Assembly: GCF_022496765.1 (NCBI RefSeq)
Contig: NZ_VANV01000031.1
Coordinates: 1-57,684 of the forward strand
DNA length: 57,684 nucleotides
Origin: Acidaminobacter sp. JC074
Lineage (GTDB): Bacteria; Bacillota; Clostridia; Peptostreptococcales; Acidaminobacteraceae
Reading direction: 5' to 3'
Shown here: positions 1-7,058 of the stretch, one piece after another
How the letters are laid out: each line of letters opens with the position of its first letter
Numbering within the stretch: position 1 is the first letter of the stretch
Made by a program: the position numbers and the translations under genes
Notes under the pieces: model-generated
Seen by the model: only the letters and a program-made list of their open reading frames with translations
Told to the model about the DNA's origin: nothing
Databases searched by the model: none

Positions 1-174
1 CACAATGGTGAGAAAATGAATGTGACACTTTGGAAGAACTCGAAAGTGTACATTATTCAAAAGCTTTTATCAAATGGGTATTTTAGGAAAATGAAACTGT
101 ATGATATGAGTGCTCAAGAGGTTGGATTGTTGTCAAGTGGTAACATCACTTGGAGAGAACTTTCAGGAGCCTAA
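1..174 (+). CDS. C-terminal fragment, probable group II intron-encoded protein
   Basis: The window opens inside this frame, so only the last 57 codons are present, ending at TAA 172-174. The fragment is short and somewhat basic (LWKNSK near residue 10) and holds no complete domain. I read it as the tail of an intron reverse transcriptase/maturase because the RNA beginning at its last codons folds as intron domain V and is followed by domain VI. The call rests on that position; the peptide itself I do not recognise. Its stop codon lies inside the 5' strand of domain V, whereas intron ORFs normally end earlier, in domain IV. It could instead be an unrelated protein. Confidence 0.55.
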   Translation, partial: HNGEKMNVTLWKNSKVYIIQKLLSNGYFRKMKLYDMSAQEVGLLSSGNITWRELSGA

Positions 175-248
175 TACGGAAAACGTACGTTGGGTTCTGT
201 GAGAGCGATGAGGTCGAGATTAATTACCTTGACCTCTAGCTACTCGAT
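167..248 (+). ncRNA. Group II intron domains V and VI, 3' end of intron
   Basis: Domain V (167-197): GAGCC with the AGC catalytic triad pairs through UAA/UUG to GGUUC, followed by a 2-nt CG bulge on the 3' side and a TACG/CGTA upper stem capped by a GAAAA loop. The next bases TGTGAGAG are the usual V-VI joiner. Domain VI is a 9-bp hairpin, 210-218 with 228-236, with an AT-rich loop. The 3' end TACTCGAT (241-248) is the common bacterial group II intron terminus, so the 3' splice site should fall near 248/249. Domain V is 31 nt here against the usual 34. Confidence 0.8.
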
Positions 249-370
249 TTATAGAAACTAAATTACATCACTAAGGATGGACTGAAGACCTTGGTATCTT
301 ATTTGGATATAAGACTTAATTTGTGAAAACTCACAAAAAACTTTGTAAGGATAGTATGGCAAAAGTGATG

Positions 371-396
371 TATAATAAATTTGGAAACGATTCAAA
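371..396 (+). promoter_or_regulatory. -10 box and LacI-type operator before the kinase/phosphorylase operon
   Basis: A perfect TATAAT lies at 371-376 without a convincing -35 box. Directly downstream, 380-396 reads TTTGGAAACGATTCAAA, an imperfect palindrome centred on CG with TTTG/CAAA ends. This is the form of LacI/GalR-family operators, including CcpA sites. A second perfect inverted repeat, TTTGTGA-AAAC-TCACAAA, lies at 320-337. Repression by a sugar-responsive LacI-family protein is an inference; no such regulator is in the window. Confidence 0.5.
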
Positions 397-461
397 TTGG
401 TTTTTAGTCGATATTCTGGGTATAGAAAAATTGAATCTATGTCCATGAATGAGGAGGTTTT

Positions 462-1370
462 ATGAAATTGTTAATGCCAAACTTCGATGATTTATCACTT
501 ATTAAGACTGGTGATATGCCTGGTGACAAAGTGGAAATAAACGAAAAACATATAAAAAATGCTGGGACAATCATCGAGAAGTTAGATGCAATCGGTATCA
601 AGTCTAAGTCACTGATATCTGTTCATGGTGGGTCTGGTGTTGGTAAATCTGAGACAGCTTCCATACTCGGTCATATACTCAATCATAATGGCCTGAATAC
701 ATATATTTTATCCGGGGATAATTATCCTAGAAGAATTCCATCTAAAAACGACCAAGAACGTTTGAGAGTTTTTAGAGAGTTTGCCTTGAAAGGACTCGTT
801 AAATCTGGACAATATTCTAAAGAAAATAGAGACATCATCTTTGATCTAATGGAAAATGAAGATGATTTGAACGAAAAAAATGTGAGCCAGTATCCATTTT
901 TAGAGATATACATTGAAGAAGGTAAAAAAGGTCTATCAAAATACCTGGGCACTTCTTCTGAAATCGACTTTGATGAAATCAATGCAATCATAGGTGATTT
1001 CAAGTCTGGTAAAAAAGACATCTATTTAAAGCGTATGGGTAGAAGTGACCATGTTTTATGGTATGACAAAGTAGATTTTTCTGATATTGATGTCTTAATT
1101 GTTGAATGGACCCATGGTAATAATAAGAACTTAGAGGGTGTAGATATTCCAATTTTACTTAACTCAACACCTGAAGAAACACTTGCACATCGTTTAAGCA
1201 GAAGCCGTGATGGCAAGGTAGACAGTCCATTTGTAAGTATAGTCCTTGAGTTAGAGCAAAAGAAGATATTTGAACAAAGTCATCTGGCAAAAATCATAGT
1301 ATCTAAATCTGGTGACTATATACCTTATGAAGCGTATTTAGAATTAATGGGAGATAAAAATGAAAAGTAA
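462..1370 (+). CDS. P-loop sugar kinase, sucrose-kinase-like
   Basis: A 302-residue cytoplasmic protein with one Walker A motif, GGSGVGKS (residues 56-63), in an adenylylsulfate/uridine-kinase-like fold. The start follows GAGGAGG at ideal spacing. It overlaps the next gene, a GH13_18 phosphorylase, by 11 bases, so the two are translationally coupled. That context and the P-loop type match the sucrose-kinase half of the fused Ruminococcus alpha-galactosidase/sucrose kinase AgaSK. I infer that it phosphorylates sucrose or a related disaccharide with ATP and hands the product to the phosphorylase. No adenylylsulfate-pathway genes are nearby, which argues against an APS kinase. The exact substrate is not visible. 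Confidence 0.6.
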   Translation: MKLLMPNFDDLSLIKTGDMPGDKVEINEKHIKNAGTIIEKLDAIGIKSKSLISVHGGSGVGKSETASILGHILNHNGLNTYILSGDNYPRRIPSKNDQERLRVFREFALKGLVKSGQYSKENRDIIFDLMENEDDLNEKNVSQYPFLEIYIEEGKKGLSKYLGTSSEIDFDEINAIIGDFKSGKKDIYLKRMGRSDHVLWYDKVDFSDIDVLIVEWTHGNNKNLEGVDIPILLNSTPEETLAHRLSRSRDGKVDSPFVSIVLELEQKKIFEQSHLAKIIVSKSGDYIPYEAYLELMGDKNEK

Positions 1371-3018
1371 AGTAACAAGTGGTGTTATGTTAAATGCCTA
1401 TCCAGATAGCATGGGTCAGAACTTAAATGATATATTATCTGTTTTAGATAAAGACCAGTTAAAGGGTGTATTTGACTCATTTTATATCCTGCCTAGTGTA
1501 TTTAATACAGATTTAGACAGGGGTTTTTCAATCATTGACTATGGTCTTAATACTGTCTATGCTTCTAAAGATGATATAGATAGACTTAAAAAAGCCGGCA
1601 TCAGTTTAAAATTTGATTTTGTTTTAAATCACTTATCAGTATTATCCAAACAATTTCAAGATCTTATTAAAAATGGTAGTAAGTCTGCTTATAAAGACTT
1701 CTTTATCAACTGGAATGAGTTTTGGAAGGGAACAGGCCAAATAGAAGAGGGTGTTTTAAGACCGGATGAAAACTACATCAAAGACATGTTCTTTAGAAAA
1801 CCAAGTTTGCCTATTTTAATGGTCAATCACCCAAATGGTGAGAAGCTGCCTTACTGGAATACCTTCTATCAAGAAGAAAAGTTTAGTCCTGTTAATGAAC
1901 AAGAATTGATGTTTGCATTAGACCTTCAATACTTACAGGCATGTGTTTTAAGAGATAGAATCAATGGTGTGTTAAAAGAAGGTGGCAAGCTTGATCAAAT
2001 TGATTTTTCAGGCTATGAAGCTATACAGGAAAAGATTGTTGATTTATTAGAAACAAAAAAACAGTATCTTGGTCAAATGGACTTAAATATACAGTCTCCA
2101 CTGGTTTGGGACTTCTATGAAGATACTCTAGAGAAACTTTCAGACTACGGTGCAAGTATAGTAAGATTGGATGCCTTTGCTTATTCAAGTAAAAAAGTGG
2201 GCAAAAGAAACTTCTTCAACCTGCCTGAAACTTGGGATGATCTAGACAAGGTTAAGCAGTTGGCTGATAAACATCAGATAGAGTTACTGCCTGAAATTCA
2301 CTCTAAATACGAAGAGAAGTTACATGAAGAAATATGTGAAAAAGGCTTCTTAACTTATGACTTCTTCCTACCAGGATTGATCATTGATGCTCTAGAGAGA
2401 AGTACAAATGAAGTGTTAATCAAGTGGATTAATGATATTCAATCTAAGGGATTAAAAGTTGTCAATATGCTTGGTTGCCATGATGGTATTCCTTTATTAG
2501 ACTTAAAGGGCTTACTTTCTGATGACCAAATAGAAGATCTGATTAAAATTGTCGTGGATAGAGGCGGTTACGTTAAAGAGCTTCATGGAAAGAAGAACAT
2601 GTACTACCAAGTTAATGCAACCTACTTCTCTGCACTTGGTGAAGATGAAAAGAAAATGAAGTTAGCCAGAGCCATTCAGATCTTTATGCCTGGTAAACCG
2701 CAGGTTTGGTATTTGGACTTATTTGCAGGTACCAATGATTATGAGGCCGTTAAAAGAGGCGGTGCTGGTTCTCATAAAGAGATTAACAGAACCAATCTAA
2801 GTTTAGAAGACATTGAGTCTAGACTTGAAAATGATTTGGTTAATGAACAAATAGAGCTTTTAAAACTGAGAAATACCCATAAGGCTTTTGGCTTTGATTC
2901 TAAGTTGACGCTTACACAGAGTGAAAACCATTTACTAGAAATGAAGTGGGAAAACAAGGGTGAAAGCATCAAACTTCTTGCCAATTTAAAAGATTACTCT
3001 TACACAATTGAAAAATAA
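1360..3018 (+). CDS. GH13_18 sucrose or sucrose-6-phosphate phosphorylase
   Basis: Alpha-amylase-superfamily enzyme of 552 residues that cleaves a glucosyl disaccharide with phosphate to give glucose 1-phosphate. Visible motifs: VLNH (88-91), nucleophile Asp271 in RLDAF, acid/base Glu312 in PEIHS, and Asp375 in CHDGI. No signal peptide, so it acts in the cytoplasm. Sucrose phosphorylases are usually about 480-500 residues; the extra length is mainly a helical insert at about 175-235 before YLGQMDLN. The start ATG sits inside the end of the kinase gene with GGGAG upstream. Linkage to a sugar kinase favours a phosphorylated disaccharide, as known for sucrose-6-phosphate phosphorylases, but other GH13_18 specificities such as glucosylglycerate or glucosylglycerol remain possible. 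Confidence 0.8.
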   Translation: MKSKVTSGVMLNAYPDSMGQNLNDILSVLDKDQLKGVFDSFYILPSVFNTDLDRGFSIIDYGLNTVYASKDDIDRLKKAGISLKFDFVLNHLSVLSKQFQDLIKNGSKSAYKDFFINWNEFWKGTGQIEEGVLRPDENYIKDMFFRKPSLPILMVNHPNGEKLPYWNTFYQEEKFSPVNEQELMFALDLQYLQACVLRDRINGVLKEGGKLDQIDFSGYEAIQEKIVDLLETKKQYLGQMDLNIQSPLVWDFYEDTLEKLSDYGASIVRLDAFAYSSKKVGKRNFFNLPETWDDLDKVKQLADKHQIELLPEIHSKYEEKLHEEICEKGFLTYDFFLPGLIIDALERSTNEVLIKWINDIQSKGLKVVNMLGCHDGIPLLDLKGLLSDDQIEDLIKIVVDRGGYVKELHGKKNMYYQVNATYFSALGEDEKKMKLARAIQIFMPGKPQVWYLDLFAGTNDYEAVKRGGAGSHKEINRTNLSLEDIESRLENDLVNEQIELLKLRNTHKAFGFDSKLTLTQSENHLLEMKWENKGESIKLLANLKDYSYTIEK

Positions 3019-3053
3019 AAACTTTTGGCTGATGCCAAGATTCTTTACAATAA

Positions 3054-3082
3054 AAAAAGTCTTCCAATACGGAAGGCTTTTT
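3054..3082. terminator. Bidirectional terminator between convergent genes
   Basis: Hairpin AAAAAGTCTTCC/GGAAGGCTTTTT with loop AATAC. A-run on one side and T-run on the other let it serve both the phosphorylase operon and the opposing membrane-protein gene, whose stop codon overlaps its right edge. Confidence 0.85.
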
Positions 3083-3473
3083 ATTCTCTTGAGATTAAGT
3101 ATTTGTTGAAAAACCAAAAGAATATACTGTAGATACTTGTGACACATGTAATAACAATCACCCAGATCGTGATATTTATAAATCCCATTTCCATCATCAA
3201 ACTGATATCTGTAAGAAGACTTACAAGCGATATGACAAGGCCACCAAACATGAAGAAAAAAAGATTCTTAATAAAAAGCCATTTTTCCTTATGTCTTAGT
3301 CGTGGCAAGAAGCTTATTAAGTATTTGTGCTGGATAAAGTCTAAGATACCAATCATAAGGATGACCCATATAAAACCTATAGGAGGTGGGAAGTCAGCAC
3401 CTAAAAACATGATCAGTGTCCATCCTATGAAAAATAAAATATCATGTAGTTTTATTATTTTTAAGTTATTCAT
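3081..3473 (-). CDS. Small four-helix membrane protein, unknown function
   Basis: About 130 residues with four hydrophobic segments (near 8-22, 30-45, 68-90 and 98-122) separated by short basic loops such as RLRHKEKW. I do not recognise a family. I start at the ATG of MNNLKI because AAGG lies 8-9 bases upstream; a TTG six bases earlier is too close to the same site. It is transcribed toward the sugar operon and separated from it by a shared terminator. The TetR gene behind it reads the same way, so they could be cotranscribed, but about 120 bases separate them. Confidence 0.65.
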   Translation of the reverse strand: MNNLKIIKLHDILFFIGWTLIMFLGADFPPPIGFIWVILMIGILDFIQHKYLISFLPRLRHKEKWLFIKNLFFFMFGGLVISLVSLLTDISLMMEMGFINITIWVIVITCVTSIYSIFFWFFNKYLISRE

Positions 3474-3593
3474 CGACAAGTCCTTTTAAAGTCTTAATTA
3501 CGTCGGAATTAATATTTTTTAGAGTACTTTTGTATTAGGTGATTGTTTCGAAATATCATCTTACTACATCCGTAGTTTGTCTCAAATCTATAT

Positions 3594-4106
3594 CTACATA
3601 AGAGTTTTGATGATATCATTAAACACATTTTCAAACTCTTCAGGTGTGCGTTTACATCCTGTGTTAACCCATTCTCTTATTAAACCTGTTGTCCCATAGT
3701 ACATGAATCTGTTGATTGCAACTTTAGTAACATCATCTGTCATATTTGCTGGTATGGGCTGTGTATGAAGTTCTTTTTCAAGCAGTTTTCTGATTCTGTC
3801 ACTTTCTAAGTGATTTAAGAAAAACTCTCTGTAGAAACCTTGATTCTTGTAAATAAGATTTAGAAGTGTGTTGATTGAAAATGTTTGATCTGAATCTGAT
3901 AAGATTTTGTCAATAAACTCTGTTTCTATCTCTTCAAAAAGGTCATAGATATCTTGATAATGTCTATAAAATGTGCCCCTGTTGACATCAGCATCTATAC
4001 AAATATCCTTGATGGTTATTTTACCTAATGGATTGTTTTCTAATAGACCCAGTAAACTTTCCTTTATAACGCGTTTGGTATAAACAACTCGACGATCACT
4101 TTTCAT
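3594..4106 (-). CDS. TetR-family transcriptional regulator
   Basis: A 170-residue repressor. The N-terminal HTH is clear: the K-ITIKDICIDADVNRGTFY-RHY helices are typical TetR DNA-binding helices. The C-terminal part resembles the TetR_C_8-like group and should bind an effector. I place the start at MKSDRR because AAGGAG lies 7 bases upstream; an ATG 24 bases earlier has no such site. It diverges from the esterase gene at 4253, and palindromic half-sites lie between them, so it probably represses itself and the esterase. The inducer is unknown. Confidence 0.85.
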   Translation of the reverse strand: MKSDRRVVYTKRVIKESLLGLLENNPLGKITIKDICIDADVNRGTFYRHYQDIYDLFEEIETEFIDKILSDSDQTFSINTLLNLIYKNQGFYREFFLNHLESDRIRKLLEKELHTQPIPANMTDDVTKVAINRFMYYGTTGLIREWVNTGCKRTPEEFENVFNDIIKTLM

Positions 4107-4139
4107 AAAAAGGCTCCTTATGCGACACATGATGGCTAA

Positions 4140-4157
4140 GTGTCACTTATATGACAC
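4140..4157. promoter_or_regulatory. TetR-type operator palindrome
   Basis: GTGTCA-CTTATA-TGACAC is a perfect inverted repeat with 6-bp arms. A further GACAC half-site lies at about 4123-4127, inverted relative to the GTGTC at 4140-4144. It sits between the TetR gene and the promoter of the esterase. Confidence 0.6.
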
Positions 4158-4175
4158 ATAGCATCAGATTATTGA

Positions 4176-4204
4176 TTGAATGGACTTTATAAGATTAGTA
4201 TAAT
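4176..4204 (+). promoter_or_regulatory. Sigma-A promoter of the esterase gene
   Basis: TTGAAT (4176-4181), a 17-base spacer and a perfect TATAAT (4199-4204), about 45 bases upstream of the start codon. The TetR palindrome ends 18 bases before the -35 box. Confidence 0.7.
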
Positions 4205-4252
4205 GAACATACGATTTAAAAGCAACACGCGTTCACAAACGAGGAGTATTAA

Positions 4253-5314
4253 ATGAAGAGAAAATCAAATAAGAAAAAAATAATTATCGGTATCTTTGCT
4301 GGACTATTGGCTCTAGTACTTGTTTTTACAGGCTATGTAAACATTAAATACAGTCATATAGATTCGTCTTTAAGGTTAAAAGGCTATTTAGTTGATAAGA
4401 TGATGAACTTTGATGACCAAGCTTCCATGATTGAGTACAGCAACAAGAGTAGGGCGTCCATGAGACCAGTAGCTGTAGATGATGATGTTACAGTTGATGA
4501 GCAAATCATTAAAGGCAAGGATGGGCATGATATCAGAGTTTTGGTGTTTAAAAATAAAGAAGCAACTGGTGATGCAGTTGGCCTTTTATGGATCCACGGT
4601 GGTGGTTATGTCATCGGTGCGCCAGATCAAGATGGTCTAATGATTAGCGAGTTTATGAATGCTGCCAATACAGTTGTTGTAGCGCCGGATTATAGATTGT
4701 CTGCCCAGGCGCCTTATCCAGCAGCTCTAAATGACTGTTATGATTCACTTTTATGGATGAAAGAAAATGCAGACGCATTAGGAATCAATCCTGACCAGCT
4801 ATTTATAGCAGGGCAAAGTGCTGGTGGTGGTTTAACTGCAGCAACATCTTTATATGCTAGAGATATGAATGAAGTGAATGTAGCCTTTCAAATTCCAATT
4901 TATCCTATGATCAATTCTAAAATGGACTTACCATCTGCAATTGGTAATGAGGAATTCTTATGGGATTCAAAGAAAAACCATGCAGCATGGCAACTTTATT
5001 TAGATGATTTGTACATGACTGAGGATATTCCAAAGTATGCATCACCAAGTGAGGAAAAGGACTGTGAAGGCTTGCCGCCAACCTATACATTTGTAGGTAG
5101 CTTAGATCCTTTTTATGATGAGACCATTCAATATATCAATGAGCTAAAAGCCGATGGCGTTGAAGCAAGTTATGATTCCTATGAAGGTGCTTACCATGGC
5201 TTTGACATTGTGGGTATGATAGGAAGTGAGTCAAAACTAGCAAGACAGGCACTTGATAAGTTAATGGAAGCCTATGTCTATGCCAGTGAGAATTACACAG
5301 CACCACAAAACTAA
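4253..5314 (+). CDS. Membrane-anchored alpha/beta hydrolase (HSL-family esterase)
   Basis: A 353-residue carboxylesterase of the alpha/beta-hydrolase fold-3 (hormone-sensitive lipase) family. Residues 1-30 are a lysine-rich start and one hydrophobic helix, a signal anchor or uncleaved signal, so the enzyme should act outside the membrane. The oxyanion motif HGGG is in WIHGGGYV (about 116-123), the nucleophile is in GQSAGG, and the acid and histidine lie in SLDPFYDE and YHGFD. Start follows GAGGAG. It likely hydrolyses short-chain esters of small molecules. The divergent TetR gene and shared operator suggest substrate-induced expression. Confidence 0.85.
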   Translation: MKRKSNKKKIIIGIFAGLLALVLVFTGYVNIKYSHIDSSLRLKGYLVDKMMNFDDQASMIEYSNKSRASMRPVAVDDDVTVDEQIIKGKDGHDIRVLVFKNKEATGDAVGLLWIHGGGYVIGAPDQDGLMISEFMNAANTVVVAPDYRLSAQAPYPAALNDCYDSLLWMKENADALGINPDQLFIAGQSAGGGLTAATSLYARDMNEVNVAFQIPIYPMINSKMDLPSAIGNEEFLWDSKKNHAAWQLYLDDLYMTEDIPKYASPSEEKDCEGLPPTYTFVGSLDPFYDETIQYINELKADGVEASYDSYEGAYHGFDIVGMIGSESKLARQALDKLMEAYVYASENYTAPQN

Positions 5315-5319
5315 TATTT

Positions 5320-5361
5320 AAACCCCAAATTCTTTAAAGAACTTGGGGTTTGTTATTTTTT
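5320..5361. terminator. Terminator between esterase and MarR genes
   Basis: AAACCCCAA (5320-5328) pairs with TTGGGGTTT (5343-5351), and the inner TTCTTT/AAAGAA extends the stem; T-rich run follows. It lies between convergent genes and probably serves both. Confidence 0.8.
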
Positions 5362-5785
5362 ACTTCTTTTCATTTGAATCAATGATTGATTGAAGGACTT
5401 TTTTTAAAACTTCTTGTTCATCTTCACTATAACTATGTAAGTACTTATGGTTCATATCCTCTACAACAGACTCAATACCTTCTTTAAGAGACATAGCTTT
5501 TTCAGTAGGAGAAACGATAATGGTTCTTCTGTTGTTGGGATCAATTTTTCTGTCTATTAAATCTTCTTTTTGCATTCTATCTAATACACCAGATACTGAT
5601 GAAGCTTCTAATTTCAAAATGCTTCTTATTTTAGATGGGTTCATTTCCCCATGGCTCCAAAGACAGCTTAAGACACCATACTGAGCTGGTGTAACACCGT
5701 ATTTTGAGAGTTCTCCGGCAAAGTATTTGTTGACGATATTTTGTGATGCACTTAAAAGAAAGTTGATACAATTGTTAATTTCCAT
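5360..5785 (-). CDS. MarR-family transcriptional regulator
   Basis: A 141-residue winged-helix dimer. The order is typical: N-terminal dimer helix, recognition region (PSKIRSILKLEASSVSGVLD, about 50-70), wing with DPNNRRTI (about 82-90) and a C-terminal dimerisation helix. It starts after GAGGTGAAAAT. It diverges from an MDR-family oxidoreductase with interlocked promoters, so it most likely controls that gene and itself. No cysteine cluster is seen in the sensing regions, so an organic ligand is a more natural guess than redox, but that is inference. Confidence 0.88.
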   Translation of the reverse strand: MEINNCINFLLSASQNIVNKYFAGELSKYGVTPAQYGVLSCLWSHGEMNPSKIRSILKLEASSVSGVLDRMQKEDLIDRKIDPNNRRTIIVSPTEKAMSLKEGIESVVEDMNHKYLHSYSEDEQEVLKKVLQSIIDSNEKK

Positions 5786-5805
5786 ATTTTCACCTCATAT
5801 TCCTA

Positions 5806-5838
5806 TTGACAGTATACCATAATTCTGATATTGTTCAA
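5806..5838. promoter_or_regulatory. Interlocked divergent promoters (MarR / oxidoreductase)
   Basis: Plus strand: TTGACA (5806-5811), 17 bases, TATTGT (5829-5834). Minus strand: TTGAAC (5833-5838), 16 bases, TATACT (5811-5816). The -35 of each overlaps or abuts the -10 of the other, so the two polymerases exclude each other and one bound MarR dimer could block both. Confidence 0.65.
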
Positions 5839-5903
5839 GATGCAAATAGTTCGTAATAAGAAATATTCATAAATAAAATAATATCTATTAAGAAGGAGAA
5901 GTT

Positions 5904-6899
5904 ATGAAAGAAAAGTTTAATGCATTAGTAGTGCGAGAAAAAGATGGTATTGTAAACCATGCCATAGAAGAAATTACAAGCGACATGCTTTCAGAAGGTA
6001 ACGTAGTGGTGGAGGTTCATTATTCTTCAGTTAACTACAAGGATATGCTAGCAGTTCAAACTAAAGGTGGGGTTATTAGAGACTATCCAATGATTCCAGG
6101 CATTGATTTAAGCGGTAAAGTTGTATCATGTGAAAACGGTGAATTTAAACCTGGCCAAGAGGTCTTGGTTACAGGTTTCCAAACAGGCATGACACATACT
6201 GGCGGTTATTCAGAGTATGTACGTGTACCAGCAGAATGGGTTCTACCATTACCTGAAGGCTTATCATTAAGAGAAGCTATGGTTATTGGCACAGCTGGTT
6301 TTACTGCAGCACTCTCAATTATGTCACTTGAAGCAAATGGTATGTCAGCAGATAAAGACCAGGAAATTCTTGTTACTGGTGCATCGGGTGGCGTGGGTAG
6401 TGTAGCCGTTCAGCTTTTAAAGGCAAGTGGCTATAAAAACATCCATGCACTTGCAAGAAAAGAAGATGAAATACCAAAACTTTTATCATTGGGAGCAAGT
6501 CATATTTTACTAGCAGATGAGACTATTCCTGAAAAACCGAGGGTTTTAGGAAAGCAGAGATTCCACTACATTTTAGATGTTGTAGGTGGCAAAGTGGCAT
6601 CAGGTTTATTACCTCAAATCTACTATGGTGGCAGCATGAGCATGTGTGGTAATGCTGGTGGTATTAAAATGGAGACGACAGTTATGCCTTTCATTTTAAG
6701 AGGTGTTAATCTACTCGGTATTGACTCTGTAAATTACCCAATTCAAGGAAGACAAGCTATATGGGAGCGTTTTGCAGGTGAGTGGCATATCATGAGCGAA
6801 GCCATTGTTAAAGATGTTAACTTAGATGAGTTAACACAAGTCTTTGATAATATTAAAGCCGGTAAACATATGGGCAGACATGTCTTAAAGATGAAATAA
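5904..6899 (+). CDS. YhdH/YhfP-family zinc-free quinone/acryloyl-CoA-type oxidoreductase
   Basis: Medium-chain dehydrogenase/reductase of 331 residues, full length. The N-terminal catalytic fold carries SSVNYKDMLA and YPMIPGIDLSG; the Rossmann domain has VTGASGGVGSVAVQLL (about 158-173) for NAD(P)H. Zinc-ligand cysteines of classical ADHs are missing. This is the YhdH/YhfP group, which includes the NADPH acryloyl-CoA reductase AcuI. It acts in the cytoplasm on an activated enoyl or quinone-like substrate. Start follows AAGGAG. The divergent MarR gene suggests induction by an electrophile or aromatic compound. The true substrate is not shown by the sequence. Confidence 0.85.
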   Translation: MKEKFNALVVREKDGIVNHAIEEITSDMLSEGNVVVEVHYSSVNYKDMLAVQTKGGVIRDYPMIPGIDLSGKVVSCENGEFKPGQEVLVTGFQTGMTHTGGYSEYVRVPAEWVLPLPEGLSLREAMVIGTAGFTAALSIMSLEANGMSADKDQEILVTGASGGVGSVAVQLLKASGYKNIHALARKEDEIPKLLSLGASHILLADETIPEKPRVLGKQRFHYILDVVGGKVASGLLPQIYYGGSMSMCGNAGGIKMETTVMPFILRGVNLLGIDSVNYPIQGRQAIWERFAGEWHIMSEAIVKDVNLDELTQVFDNIKAGKHMGRHVLKMK

Positions 6900-7058
6900 A
6901 AAGTATCAAGACTGCTAGGTTTTATTAGGATTCATTGGTGTATGTTAAGTAAAAAACGTTGCGTGAAAAACTATGAATGAAGGTATATGGATTGCATAAT
7001 TCTATGACGTTCTGTTATCATAAGACTGTTGATAAAGATTTAAGACAAGGAGAGTAAG

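Larger units (their letters stand above)
1..248 (+). mobile_element. Group II intron, 3' part (5' part outside window)
   Basis: This groups the intron-protein tail and domains V/VI. The ribozyme core domains I-IV and most of the reading frame lie left of the window. The downstream exon starts near 249 and has no open frame continuing across the junction, so the intron probably sits between genes or behind a terminator, upstream of the sucrose-kinase operon. Confidence 0.7.

Noticed and set aside
258..446. A 62-codon minus-strand frame between the intron and the kinase operon
   Set aside because: No ribosome site; it is antisense to a promoter and operator region.
462..1370. Adenylylsulfate (APS) kinase
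   Set aside because: The P-loop is similar, but no sulfate assimilation genes are near and the gene overlaps a disaccharide phosphorylase.
3139..3489. Plus-strand frame opposite the small membrane protein
   Set aside because: The minus-strand frame has four clear membrane helices and a ribosome site; this one has neither.
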